Source: Hydractinia symbiolongicarpus | Taxonomy: Eukaryota; Cnidaria; Hydrozoa; Anthoathecata; Hydractiniidae | Length of the DNA: 64,000 nt | NCBI RefSeq assembly: GCF_029227915.1 | Contig: NC_079887.1 | Coordinates: 1,240,001-1,304,000, forward strand | Reading direction: 5' to 3' | Shown here: in pieces, positions 50,941 through 63,470 of the stretch | Layout of the letters: every line of letters begins with the position of its first letter | Position numbering within the stretch: the stretch's first letter is position 1 | Notes under the pieces: generated by a model | Seen by the model: the letters and a program-made list of their open reading frames with translations, nothing else | Told to the model about the DNA's origin: nothing | The model's database searches: none | Program-made: the position numbers and the translations under genes

Positions 50941-51436
50941 TTAATCGCCGGCAAACAAAAATCCGCGATTTCCCGTAAATCCTGGACTCGGCCCGTATAG
51001 TCAAAAGTATACAAAGAAAGTACCCAGGGAGTAAACTCATTTCCCGAACGATTTTTTAAATTATTTTTTCACCACTAAAACGCATGAGACTTGCAGTTTT
51101 CAAAAATGTTTTCTTTTTTGATGAGACGCTTAATGAAAGAGGTTTTATCGCCGGCAAACGAAATCCCGCGTTTTCCCGTAAATCCGGGGCTTAGCCCGTA
51201 TAGTCGAATGTATACAAAGAAAGTACCCAGGGAGTAAACTCATTTCCCGAACGATTTTTTAAATTTTTTTTTCATCACTAAAACGTATGAGACTTGTAGT
51301 TTTCAAAAATGTTTTCATTTTTGATGAGACGCTGAATAAAAGAAGTTTAATCGCCGGCAAACAAAAACCCGCGATTTCCCGTAAATCCCGGGCTTAGCCC
51401 GTATAGTCAAAAGTATACAAGAAAAGTACCCAGTGA

Positions 51437-51639
51437 GTAAACTCATTTCCCGAACGAATTTTTAAATTATTTTTTCACCACTAAAACGCATGAGACTTGT
51501 AGTTTTCAGAAATGTTTTCATTTTTGATGAGACGCTAAATAAAAGAAGTTTAATCGCCGGCAAACGAAAACCCGCCATTTCCCGTAAACCCCAGACTCGG
51601 CCCGCATAGTCAAAAGTATACAAAGAAAGTACGCAGGGT
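51437..51639. repeat. Hybrid monomer: family position 3 head, position 4 tail
   Basis: The left side (cccgaacgaattttt, ttttcagaaatg) is that of the monomer before the cttgag monomer. The right side (ctaaataaaag, cccgccatttccc, ccccagactcggcccgc) belongs to the cttgag monomer itself. One monomer has been lost by exchange within the shared middle. Confidence 0.78.
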
Positions 51640-51842
51640 GTAAGCTCATTTCCCGAACGATTTTTTAAATTATTATTTCACCACTAAAGCCCATGAGACT
51701 TGTAGTATTTAAAAATACTTTCATTTTTGACGACACGCTGAATAAAAGAAGTTTAATCGCCGGCAAACGAAAACCTGCGATTTCCCGTAAATCCCGGACT
51801 CGGCCCGTATAGTCAAAAGTGTACAAAGAAAGTACCCAGGGT
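51640..51842. repeat. Hybrid monomer: agcccatgag head, gacgacacgctg tail
   Basis: The left side (ttattatttcacc, agcccatgag, tagtatttaaaaatac) joins at catttttga to the gacgacacgctg tail with gtgtacaaag. In the intact 2,030 bp unit these lie three monomers apart, so the join implies a loss of about three monomers. Confidence 0.78.
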
Positions 51843-52654
51843 GTAAACTCATTTCCCGAACGATTTTTTAAATTATTTTTTCACCACTAAAACGTATGAG
51901 AATTGTAGTTTTCAAAAATGTTTTCATTTTTGATGACACGCTGAATAAAAGAAGTTTAATCGCCGGCAAACAAAAATCCGCGATTTCCCGTAAATCCTGG
52001 ACTCAGCCCGTATAGTCAAAAGTATACAAAGAAAGTACCCAGGGAGTAAACTCATTTCCCGAACGATTTTTTAAATTATTTTTTCACCACTAAAACGCAT
52101 GAGACTTGTAGTTTTCAAAAATGTTTTCTTTTTTGATGAGACGCTTAATGAAAGAGGTTTTATCGCCGGCAAACGAAATCCCGCGTTTTCCCGTAAATCC
52201 GGGGCTTAGCCCGTATAGTCGAATGTATACAAAGAAAGTACCCAGGGAGTAAACTCATTTCCCGAACGATTTTTTAAATTTTTTTTTCACCACTAAAACG
52301 TATGAGACTTGTAGTTTTCAAAAATGTTTTCATTTTTGATGAGACGCTGAATAAAAGAAGTTTAATCGCCGGCAAACAAAAACCCGCGATTTCCCGTAAA
52401 TCCCGGGCTTAGCCCGTATAGTCAAAAGTATACAAGAAAAGTACCCAGTGAGTAAACTCATTTCCCAAACGAATTTTTAAATTATTTTTTCACCACTAAA
52501 ACGCATGAGACTTGTAGTTTTCAGAAATGTTTTCATTTTTGATGAAACGCTTAATGAAAGTGGTTTAATCGCCGGCAAACGAAAACCCGCGATTTCCCGT
52601 AAATCCCGGGCTTAGCCCGTATAGTCGAATGTATACAAAGAAAGTACCCTGTGA

Positions 52655-52857
52655 GTAAACTCATTTCCCGAACGATTTTTTAAATTATTATTTCACCACT
52701 AAAGCCCATGAGACTTGTAGTATTTAAAAATACTTTCATTTTTGACGACACGCTGAATAAAAGAAGTTTAATCGCCGGCAAACGAAAACCTGCGATTTCC
52801 CGTAAATCCCGGACTCGGCCCGTATAGTCAAAAGTGTACAAAGAAAGTACCCTGTGA
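52655..52857. repeat. Second copy of the agcccatgag/gacgacacgctg hybrid
   Basis: The same join at +1,015 from the first hybrid, here preceded by cctgtgag and followed by an intact cttgag monomer. The shared join indicates that the hybrid formed once and was then copied in a five-monomer duplication. Confidence 0.76.
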
Positions 52858-54684
52858 GTAAACTCATTTCCAAAACGATTTTTTAAATTTTCTTTTCACC
52901 ACTAAAACGCTTGAGACTTGTGGTTTTCAAAAATGTTTTCATTTTTGATGAGACGCTAAATAAAAGAAGTTTAATCGCCGGCAAACGAAAACCCGCCATT
53001 TCCCGTAAACCCCAGACTCGGCCCGCATAGTCAAAAGTATACAAAGAAAGTACGCAGGGTGTAAGCTCATTTCCCGAACGATTTTTTAAATTATTATTTC
53101 ACCACTAAAGCCCATGAGACTTGTAGTATTTAAAAATACTTTCATTTTTGATGAAACCCTGAATAAAAGAAGTTTAATCACCGGCAAACAAAAACCCACG
53201 ACTTCCCGTAAATCCCGGACTCGGCCCGTACAGTCAAAAGTATACAAAGAAAGTACCCAGGAAGTAAACTCATTTCCCGAACGATTTTTTAAATTTTTTT
53301 TTCACCACTAAAACGCATGAGACTTGTAGTTTTTAAAAATGTTTTCATTTTTAATGAGACGCTGAATAAAAGAACTTTAATCGCCGGCAAACGAAAACCC
53401 GCGATTTCCCGGAAATCCCGGACTCGGCCCGTATAGTTAAAAGTATACAAGGAAAGTACCCAGTGTGTAAACTCATTTCCCGAACGAATTTTTAAATTAT
53501 TTTTTCACCACTAAAACGTATTAGACTTGTAGTTTTCAAAATTGTTTTCATTTTTGACGACACGCTGAATAAAAGAAGTTTAATCGCCGGCAAACGAAAA
53601 CCTGCGATTTCCCGTAAATCCCGGACTCGGCCCGTATAGTCAAAAGTATACAAAGAAAGTACCCAGGGTGTAAACTCATTTCCCGAACGATTTTTTAAAT
53701 TATTTTTTCACCACTAAAACGTAAGAGAATTGTAGTTTTCAAAAATGTTTTCATTTTTGATGAGACGCTGAATAAAAGAAGTTTAATCGCCGGCAAACAA
53801 AAATCCGCGAATTCCCGTAAATCCCGGACTCGGCCCGTATAGTCAAAAGTATACAAAGAAAGTACCCAGGGAGTAAACTCATTTCCCGAACGATTTTTTA
53901 AATTATTTTTTCACCACTAAAACGCATGAGACTTGTAGTTTTCAAAAATGTTTTCTTTTTTGATGAGACGCTTAATGAAAGAGGTTTTATCGCCGGCAAA
54001 CGAAATCCCGCGTTTTCCCGTAAATCCGGGGCTTAGCCCGTATAGTCGAATGTATACAAAGAAAGTACCCAGGGAGTAAACTTATTTCCCGAACGAATTT
54101 TTAAATTATTTTTTCACCACTAAAACGCATGAGACTTGTAGTTTTCAGAAATGTTTTCATTTTTGGTGAGACGCTTAATGAAAGTCGTTTAATCGCCGGC
54201 AAACGAAAACCCGCGATTTCCCGTAAATCCCGGGCTTGGCCCGTATAGTCGAATGTATACAAAGAAAGTACCCTGTGAGTAAACTCATTTCCAAAACGAT
54301 TTTTTAAATTATCTTTTCACCACTAAAACGCTTGAGACTTGTGGTTTTCAAAAATGTTTTCATTTTTGATGAGACGCTAAATAAAAGAAGTTTAATCGCC
54401 GGCAAACGAAAACCCGCCATTTCCCGTAAACCCCAGACTCGGCCCGCATAGTCAAAAGTATACAAAGAAAGTACGCAGGGCGTAAGCTCATTTCCCGAAC
54501 GATTTTTTAAATTATTATTTCACCACTAAAGCCCATGAGACTTGTAGTATTTAAAAATACTTACATTTTTGATGAGACGCTGAATAAAAGAAGTTTAATC
54601 GCCGGCAAACAAAAACCCACGACTTCCCGTAAATCCCGGACTCGGCCCGTATAGTCAAAAGTATACAAAGAAAGTACCCGGGGT

Positions 54685-54841
54685 GTAAACTCATTTCCCG
54701 AACGATTTTTTAAATTATTATGTCACCACTAAAGCCCATGAGACTTGAAGTTTTTAAAAATGTTTTCATTTTTGATGAGACGCTTAATAAAAGAGGTTTA
54801 ATCGCCGGCAAACGAATGTATACAAAGAAAGAACCCAGGAA
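54685..54841. repeat. Internally deleted monomer (157 bp)
   Basis: About 46 bases are missing between caaacgaa and tgtatac near 54,818. The word cgaa occurs at both deletion ends (caaacgaa and gtcgaatg) and once at the join, so this looks like a microhomology deletion, unrelated to the 99 bp half monomers. I saw it once only. Confidence 0.82.
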
Positions 54842-57800
54842 GTAAACTCATTTCCCGAACGATTTTTTAAATTTTTTTTCAGCACTAAAACGCATGAGAC
54901 TTGTAGTTTTCAAAAATGTTTTCATTTTTGATGAGACGCTTAATGAAAGAGGTTTAATCGCCGGCAAACGAAAACCCGCGATTTCCCGTAAATCCCGGGC
55001 TTGGCCCGTATAGTCGAATGTATACAAAGAAAGTACCCTGTGAGTAAACTCATTTCCAGAACGATTTTTTAAATTATTTTTTCACCACTAAAACGCATAA
55101 GACTTGTAGTTTTCAAAAATGTTTTCATTTCTGATGAGACGCTGAATAAAACAAGTTTAATCGCCGGCAAACGAAAACCCGCAATTTCCCGTAAATCCCG
55201 GGCTTGGCCCGTATAGTCAAAAGTATACAAAGATAGTACCCAGGGAGTAAACTCATTTCCCGAACGATTTTTAAATTATTTTTTCACCACTAAAACGCAT
55301 GAGACTTGTAGTTTTCAAAAATGTTTTCATTTTTGATGAGACGCTGAATAAAAGAAGTTTAATTGCCGGCAAACGAAAACCTGCGATTTCCCGTAAATGC
55401 CGGACTCGGCCCGTATAGTCAAAAGTATACAAAGAAAGTACCCAGGGAGTAAACTCATTTCCAAAACGATTTTTTAAATTATTTTTTCACCACTAAAACG
55501 CATAAGACTTGTAGTTTTTAAAAATGTTTTCATTTTTGATGAGACGCTGAATAAAAGAAGTTTAATCGCCGGCAAACGAAAACCCGCGATTTCCCGTAAA
55601 TCCCGGGCTTGGCCCGTATAGTCAAAAGTATACAAAGAAAGTACCCAGGGAGTAAACTCATTTCCCGAACGATTTTTAAAATTACTTTTTCACCACTAAA
55701 ACGCATGAGACTTGTAGTTTTTAAAAATGTTTTCATTTTTGATGAGACGCTGAATAAAAGAGGTTTAATCGCCGGCAAACGAAAACCCGCGATTTCCCGT
55801 AAATCCCGGACTCGGCCCGTATAGTTAAAAGTATACAAGGAAAGTACCCAGTGAGTAAACTCATTTCCCGAACGAATTTTTAAATTATTTTTTCACCACT
55901 AAAACGTATGAGGATTGTAGTTTTCAAAAATGTTTTCATTTTCGATGACACGCTGAATAAAAGAAGTTTACTCGCCGGCAAACAAAAATCCGCGATTTCC
56001 CGTAAATCCCGGACTCGGCCCGTATAGTCAAAAGTATACAAAGAAAGTACCCAGGGAGTAAACTCATTTCCCGAACGATTTTTTAAATTATTTTTTCACC
56101 ACTAAAACGCATGAGACTTGTAGTTTTTAAAAATGTTTTCTTTTTTGATGAGACGCTTAATGAAAGAGGTTTTATCGCCGGCAAACGAAATCCCGCGTTT
56201 TCCCGTAAATCCGGGGCTTGGCCCGTATAGTCGAATGTATACAAAGAAAGTACCCAGGGAGTAAACTCATTTCCCGAACGATTTTTTAAATTTTTTTTTC
56301 ACCACTAAAACGTATGAGACTTGTAGTTTTTAAAAATGTTTTCATTTTTGATGAGACGCTTAATGAAAGTGGTTTATTCGCAGGCAAACGAAAACCTGCG
56401 ACTTCCCGTAAATCCCGGGCTTGGCCCGTATAGTCGAATGTTTACAAAGAAAGTAGCCTGTGAGTAAACTCATTTCCAGAAAGATTTTTTAATTTATTTT
56501 TTCACCACTAAAACGCATGAGACTTGCAGTTTTGCAAAAATGTTTTCATTCTTGATGAGACTCTTAATGAAAGAGGTTTAATCGCCGACAAACGAAAACC
56601 CGAGATTTCCCGTAAATCCCGGCTTGGCCCGTATAGTCAAAAGTATACAAAGATAGTACCCAGGGAGTAAACTCATTTCCTGAACGATTTTTTAATTTAT
56701 TTTTTCACCACTAAAACGCATGAGACTTGTAGTTTTCAAAAATGTTTACATTTTTGATGAGACGCTAAATAAAAGAAGTTTAATTGCCGGCAAACGAAAA
56801 CCCGCGATTTCCCGTAAATCCCAGACTCGGCCGTATAGTCAAAAGTATACAAAGAAAGTACCCAGGGAGTAAACTTATTTCCCGAACGATTTTTTAAATT
56901 ATTTTTTCACCACTAAAACGCATGAGACTTGTGGTTTTCAGAAATGTTTTCATTTTTGATGACACGCCTAATGAAAGTGGTTTAATCGCCGGCAAACGAA
57001 AACCCGCGATTTCCCGTAAATCCCGGGCTTGGCCGGTATAGTCGAATGTATACAAAGAAAGTACCCTGTGAGTAAACTCATTTCCAAAACGATTTTTTAA
57101 ATTATCTTTTCACCACTAAAACGCATGAGACTTGCAGTTTTCAAAAATGTTTTCATTTTTGATGAGACGCTTAATGAAAGAGGTTTAATCGCCGGCAAAC
57201 GTAAACCCGAGATTTCCCGTAAATCCCGGGCTTGGTCCGTATAGTCAAAAGTATACAAAGATAGTACCCAGGGAGTAAACTCATCTCCCGAACGATTTTT
57301 TAATTTATTTTTTCACCACTAAAACGCATGAGACTTGTAGTTTTCAAAAATGTGTTCATTTTTGATGAGACGCTGAATAAAAGGAGTGTAATCGCCGGCA
57401 AACGAAAACCTGCGATTTCCCGTAAATCCCGGGCTCGGCCCGAATAGTCAAAAGTATACAAAGAAAGTACCCAGGGAGTAAACTAATTTACCAAACGATT
57501 TTTTGAATTATTATTTCACCACTAAAGCCCATGAGACTTGTAGTTTTTAAAAATGTTTTCATTTTTGATGAGACGCTGAATAAAAGAAGTTTAATCGCCG
57601 GCAAACGAAAACCCGCGATTTCCCGTAAATCCCGGACTCGGCCGTATAGTCAAAAGTATACAAAGAAAGTACCCAGGGAGTAAACTTATTTCCCGAACGA
57701 TTTTTTAAATTATTTTTTCACCACTAAAACGCATGAGACTTGTAGTTTTCAAAAATGTTTTCATTTTTGATGAGACGCTGAATAAAAGAAGTTTAATCGC

Positions 57801-58032
57801 CGGCAAACGAAAACCTGCGATTTCCCGTAAATCCCGTACTCGGCCCGTATAGTCAAAAGTATACAAAGAAAGTACCCAGGGAGTAAACACATTTCCCAAA
57901 CGATTTTTTAAATTATTATTTCACCACTAAAGCCCATGAGACTTGTAGTTTTTAAAAATGTTTTCATTTTTGATGAGACGCTGAATAAAAGAAGTTTAAT
58001 CGCCGGCAAACGAAAACCCGCAATTTCCCGTA
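54842..58032. repeat. Irregular, divergent monomers without clear higher-order pattern
   Basis: Many private changes: gttttgcaaaaatg at about 56,531, aatgtttacaaag, ctcatctcccg, aaaggagtgtaatc, ggcccgaatag, aactaatttacc, and two ctcggccgtatag copies lacking a c (56,829; 57,643). I found no long exact offset. This may be an older stretch or the boundary between two homogenised domains. Confidence 0.65.
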
Positions 58033-58924
58033 AATCCCGGTCTCGGCCCGTATAGTCAAAAGTATACAAGGCAAGTTCCCAGTGAGTAAACTCATTTCCC
58101 TAACGAATTTTTAAATTATTTTTTCACCACTAAAACGCATGAGACTTGTAGTTTTCAAAAATATTTTCATTTTTGATGAGACGCTGAATAAAAGAAGTTT
58201 AATCGCCTGCAAACGAAAACCTGCGATTTCCCGTAAATCCCGGACTCGGCCCGTATAGTCAAAAGTATACAAAGAAAGTACCCAGGGAGTAAACTCATTT
58301 CCGAAACGATTTTTTAAATTATTATTTCACCACTAAAGCCCATGAGACTTGTAGTTTTTAAAAATGTTTTCATTTTTGATGAGTCGCTGAATAAAAGAAG
58401 TTTAATCGCCGGCAAACGAAAACCCGCGATTTCCCGTAAATCCCGGACTCGGCCCGTATAGTCAAAAGTATACAAAGAAAGTACCCAGGGAGTAAACACA
58501 TTTCCCAAACGATTTTTTAAATTATTATTTCACCACTAAAGCCCATGAGACTTGTAGGTTTTAAAAATGTTTTCATTTTTGATGAGACGCTGAATAAAAG
58601 AAGTTTAATCGCCGGCAAACGAAAACCCGCGATTTCCCGTAAATCCCGGACTCGGCCCGTATAGTCAAAAGTATACAAGGAAAGTACCCAGTGAGTAAAC
58701 TCATTTCCCGAACGAATTTTTAAATTATTTTTTCACCACTAAAACGCATGAGACTTGTAGTTTTCAGAAATCTTTTCATTTTTGATGAGACGCTTAATAA
58801 AAGTGGTTTAATCGCCGGCAAACGAAAACCTGCGATTTCCCGTAAATCCCGGACTCGGCCCGTATGGTCAAAAGTATACAAAGAAAGTACCCAGGGTGTA
58901 AACTCATTTCTCGAACGATTTTTT

Positions 58925-59330
58925 AAATTATTTTTTCACCACTAAAACGCATGAGACTTGCAGTTTTCAAAAACGTTTTCATTTTTGATGAGACGCTGAA
59001 TAAAAGAAGTTTAATCGCCGGCAAAGGAAAACCTGCGATTTCCCGTAAATCCCGGACTCGGCCCGTATAGTCAAAAGTATACAAAGAAAATACCCAGGGA
59101 GTAAACTCATTTCCCAAACGATTATATAAATTATTATTTCACCACTAAAGCCCATGAGACTTGTAGTTTTTAAAAATGTTTTCATTTTTGATGAGACGCC
59201 GAATAAAAGAAGTTTAATCGCCGGCAAACGAAAACCCGCGATTTCCCGTAAATCCCGGACTCGGCCCGTATAGTCAAAAGTATACAAGGAAAGTACCCAG
59301 TGAGTAAACTCATTTCCCGAACAAATTTTT
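58925..59330. repeat. Two-monomer unit (406 bp), copy 1
   Basis: A gacttgcag monomer (aaaaacgttttc, ggcaaagg, aaaatacccag) is followed by a gattatataaatt monomer (ttattatttcacc, agcccatg, acaaggaaag). Confidence 0.8.
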
Positions 59331-59736
59331 AAATTATTTTTTCACCCCTAAAACGCATGAGACTTGCAGTTTTCAAAAACGTTTTCATTTTTGATGAGAC
59401 GCTGAATAAAAGAAGTTTAATCGCCGGCAAAGGAAAACCTGCGATTTCCCGTAAATCCCGGACTCGGCCCGTATAGTCAAAAGTATACAAAGAAAATACC
59501 CAGGGAGTAAACTCATTTCCCAAACGATTATATAAATTATTATTTCACCACTAAAGCCCATGACACTTGTAGTTTTTAAAAATGTTTTCATTTTTGATGA
59601 GACGCTGAATAAAAGAAGTTTAATCGCCGGCAAACGAAAACCCGCGATTTCCCGTAAATCCCGGACTCGGCCCGTATAGTCAAAAGTATACAAGGAAAGT
59701 ACCCAGTGAGTAAACTCATTTCCCGAACAAATTTTT
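59331..59736. repeat. Two-monomer unit (406 bp), copy 2
   Basis: Tandem copy of the preceding dimer, headed by cccgaacaaattttt rather than ctcgaacgatttttt. The same pair of dimers is found at +2,233 and again at +2,233+1,218. Confidence 0.8.
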
Positions 59737-60265
59737 AAATTATTTTTTCACCACTAAAACGCATGAGACTTGTAGTTTTCAGAAATGTTTTCATTTTTGA
59801 TGAGACGCTTAATGAAAGTGGTTTATTCGCCGGCAAACGAAAACCCGCCATTTCCCGTAAACCCCGGACTCGGCCCGCATATTCAAAAGTATACAAAAAA
59901 AGTACCCAGGGAGTAAACTCATTTCCCGAACGATTTTTTAAATTATTTTTTCACCACTAAAACGCTTGAGACTTGTAGTTTTCAAAAATGTTTTCATTTT
60001 TGATGAGACGCTGAATAAAAGAAGTTTAATCGCTGGCAAACGAAAACCTGCGATTTCCCGTAAATCTCGGACTCGGCCCGTATAGTCAAAAGTATATAAA
60101 GAAAGTACCCAGGGTGTAAACTCATTTCCCAAACGATTTTTTAAATTATTATTTCACCACTAAAGCCCATGAGACTTGTAGTATTTAAAAATATTTTCAT
60201 TTTTGATGAGACTCTGAATAAAAGAAGTTTAATCGACGGCAAACGAAAACCCGCGACTTCCCGTA

Positions 60266-62252
60266 AATCCCGGTCTCGGCCCGTATAGTCAAAAGTATAC
60301 AAGGCAAGTTCCCAGTGAGTAAACTCATTTCCCTAACGAATTTTCAAATTATTTTTTCACCACTAAAACGCATGAGACTTGTAGTTTTCAAAAATATTTT
60401 CATTTTTGATGAGACGCTGAATAAAAGAAGTTTAATCGCCTGCAAACGAAAACCTGCGATTTTCCGTAAATCCCGGACTCGGCCCGTATAGTCAAAAGTA
60501 TACAAAGAAAGTACCCAGGGAGTAAACTCATTTCCGAAACGATTTTTTTAATTATTATTTCACCACTAAAGCCCATGAGACTTGTAGTTTTTAAAAATGT
60601 TTTCATTTTTGATGAGTCGCTGAATAAAAGAAGTTTAATCGCCGGCAAACAAAAACCCGCGATTTCCCGTAAATCCCGGACTCGGCCCGTATAGTCAAAA
60701 GTATACAAAGAAAGTACCCAGGGAGTAAACACATTTCCCAAACGATTTTTTAAATTATTATTTCACCACTAAAGCCCATGAGACTTGTAGGTTTTAAAAA
60801 TGTTTTCATTTTTGATGAGACGCTGAATAAAAGAAGTTTAATCGCCGGCAAACGAAAACCCGCGATTTCCCGTAAATCCCGGACTCGGCCCGTATAGTCA
60901 AAAGTATACAAGGAAAGTACCCAGTGAGTAAACTCATTTCCCGAACGAATTTTTAAATTATTTTTTCACCACTAAAACGCATGAGACTTGTAGTTTTCAG
61001 AAATCTTTTCATTTTTGATGAGACGCTTAATAAAAGTGGTTTAATCGCTGGCAAACGAAAACCTGCGATTTCCCGTAAATCCCGGACTCGGCCCGTATAG
61101 TCAAAAGTATACAAAGAAAGTACCCAGGGTGTAAACTCATTTCTCGAACGATTTTTTAAATTATTTTTTCACCACTAAAACGCATGAGACTTGCAGTTTT
61201 CAAAAACGTTTTCATTTTTGATGAGACGCTGAATAAAAGAAGTTTAATCGCCGGCAAAGGAAAACCTGCGATTTCCCGTAAATCCCGGACTCGGCCCGTA
61301 TAGTCAAAAGTATACAAAGAAAATACCCAGGGAGTAAACTCATTTCCCAAACGATTATATAAATTATTATTTCACCACTAAAGCCCATGAGACTTGTAGT
61401 TTTTAAAAATGTTTTCATTTTTGATGAGACGCTGAATAAAAGAAGTTTAATCGCCGGCAAACGAAAACCCGCGATTTCCCGTAAATCCCGGACTCGGCCC
61501 GTATAGTCAAAAGTATACAAGGAAAGTACCCAGTGAGTAAACTCATTTCCCGAACAAATTTTTAAATTATTTTTTCACCACTAAAACGCATGAGACTTGC
61601 AGTTTTCAAAAACGTTTTCATTTTTGATGAGACGCTGAATAAAAGAAGTTTAATCGCCGGCAAAGGAAAACCTGCGATTTCCCGTAAATCCCGGACTCGG
61701 CCCGTATAGTCAAAAGTATACAAAGAAAATACCCAGGGAGTAAACTCATTTCCCAAACGATTATATAAATTATTATTTCACCACTAAAGCCCATGAGACT
61801 TGTAGTTTTTAAAAATGTTTTCATTTTTGATGAGACGCTGAATAAAAGAAGTTTAATCGCCGGCAAACGAAAACCCGCGATTTCCCGTAAATCCCGGACT
61901 CGGCCCGTATAGTCAAAAGTATACAAGGAAAGTACCCAGTGAGTAAACTCATTTCCCGAACAAATTTTTAAATTATTTTTTCACCACTAAAACGCATGAG
62001 ACTTGTAGTTTTCAGAAATGTTTTCATTTTTGATGAGACGCTTAATGAAAGTGGTTTATTCGCCGGCAAACGAAAACCCGCCATTTCCCGTAAACCCCGG
62101 ACTCGGCCTGCATATTCAAAAGTATACAAAAAAAGTACCCAGGGAGTAAACTCATTTCCCGAACGATTTTTTAAATTATTTTTTCACCACTAAAACGCTT
62201 GAGACTTGTAGTTTTCAAAAATGTTTTCATTTGTGATGAGACGCTGAATAAA
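60266..62252. repeat. Eleven-monomer unit (2,233 bp), copy 2
   Basis: Tandem copy of 58,033-60,265, losing the match near 62,230-62,252, where the cttgag monomer changes to catttgtgatgag and then to ataaaagtgg. Its dimer pair lies at about 61,158-61,969. Confidence 0.82.
61035..62252. repeat. Six-monomer unit (1,218 bp), copy 1
   Basis: Contains the ataaaagtgg tail, the 406 bp dimer pair, a cttaatgaaagtgg monomer with cggcctgcatattc (about 62,104), and the hybrid catttgtgatgag monomer. All recur at +1,218. Confidence 0.84.
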
Positions 62253-63470
62253 AGTGGTTTAATCGCCGGCAAACGAAAACCTGCGATTTCCCGTAAATCC
62301 CGGACTCGGCCCGTATAGTCAAAAGTATACAAAGAAAGTACCCAGGGTGTAAACTCATTTCTCGAACGATTTTTTAAATTATTTTTTCACCACTAAAACG
62401 CATGAGACTTGCAGTTTTCAAAAACGTTTTCATTTTTGATGAGACGCTGAATAAAAGAAGTTTAATCGCCGGCAAAGGAAAACCTGCGATTTCCCGTAAA
62501 TCCCGGACTCGGCCCGTATAGTCAAAAGTATACAAAGAAAATACCCAGGGAGTAAACTCATTTCCCAAACGATTATATAAATTATTATTTCACCACTAAA
62601 GCCCATGAGACTTGTAGTTTTTAAAAATGTTTTCATTTTTGATGAGACGCTGAATAAAAGAAGTTTAATCGCCGGCAAACGAAAACCCGCGATTTCCCGT
62701 AAATCCCGGACTCGGCCCGTATAGTCAAAAGTATACAAGGAAAGTACCCAGTGAGTAAACTCATTTCCCGAACAAATTTTTAAATTATTTTTTCACCACT
62801 AAAACGCATGAGACTTGCAGTTTTCAAAAACGTTTTCATTTTTGATGAGACGCTGAATAAAAGAAGTTTAATCGCCGGTAAAGGAAAACCTGCGATTTCC
62901 CGTAAATCCCGGACTCGGCCCGTATAGTCAAAAGTATACAAAGAAAATACCCAGGGAGTAAACTCATTTCCCAAACGATTATATAAATTATTATTTCACC
63001 ACTAAAGCCCATGAGACTTGTAGTTTTTAAAAATGTTTTCATTTTTGATGAGACGCTGAATAAAAGAAGTTTAATCGCCGGCAAACGAAAACCCGCGATT
63101 TCCCGTAAATCCCGGACTCGGCCCGTATAGTCAAAAGTATACAAGGAAAGTACCCAGTGAGTAAACTCATTTCCCGAACAAATTTTTAAATTATTTTTTC
63201 ACCACTAAAACGCATGAGACTTGTAGTTTTCAGAAATGTTTTCATTTTTGATGAGACGCTTAATGAAAGTGGTTTATTCGCCGGCAAACGAAAACCCGCC
63301 ATTTCCCGTAAACCCCGGACTCGGCCTGCATATTCAAAAGTATACAAAAAAAGTACCCAGGGAGTAAACTCATTTCCCGAACGATTTTTTAAATTATTTT
63401 TTCACCACTAAAACGCTTGAGACTTGTAGTTTTCAAAAATGTTTTCATTTGTGATGAGACGCTGAATAAA
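62253..63470. repeat. Six-monomer unit (1,218 bp), copy 2
   Basis: Tandem copy; cggcctgcatattc at about 63,322 is shared with copy 1 but differs from the older cggcccgcatattc at 59,871. Private change: cgccggtaaagg near 62,877. Confidence 0.84.

Larger units (their letters stand above)
50941..54684. repeat. Rearranged seven-/ten-monomer family with deletions
   Basis: R monomers at 51,109, 52,124 and 53,951 are 1,015 and 1,827 apart, i.e. five and nine monomers instead of seven or ten. The markers keep their order but some are missing, and the monomers at the gaps are hybrids (described separately). 53,0-53,5 kb again matches 47.95-48.4 kb and 49.98-50.4 kb closely (gaaaccctgaat, gtacagtc, tttttaatgag). 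At about 54,07-54,28 kb an R monomer is followed directly by the ttcagaaatg type, skipping one position. Confidence 0.75.
58033..60265. repeat. Eleven-monomer unit (2,233 bp), copy 1
   Basis: cggtctcggcc with acaaggcaagttccc (58,041 / 60,274), cgcctgcaaacg (58,205 / 60,438), gagtcgctgaat (58,383 / 60,616) and the 406 bp dimers all recur at +2,233, exactly eleven 203 bp monomers. Private changes in this copy include ttcacccctaaa (about 59,346), catgacacttg (about 59,563) and gacgccgaat (about 59,197). Confidence 0.84.

Noticed and set aside
54842-58032. A boundary to non-satellite sequence
   Set aside because: The monomers are more divergent and less ordered here, but every one still aligns over its full length to the consensus.
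55530-60741. The longest frames (102-113 codons) as possible small proteins
   Set aside because: They simply span more than one monomer where two variants happen to remove a stop. The extra residues are the same satellite translation in another frame.
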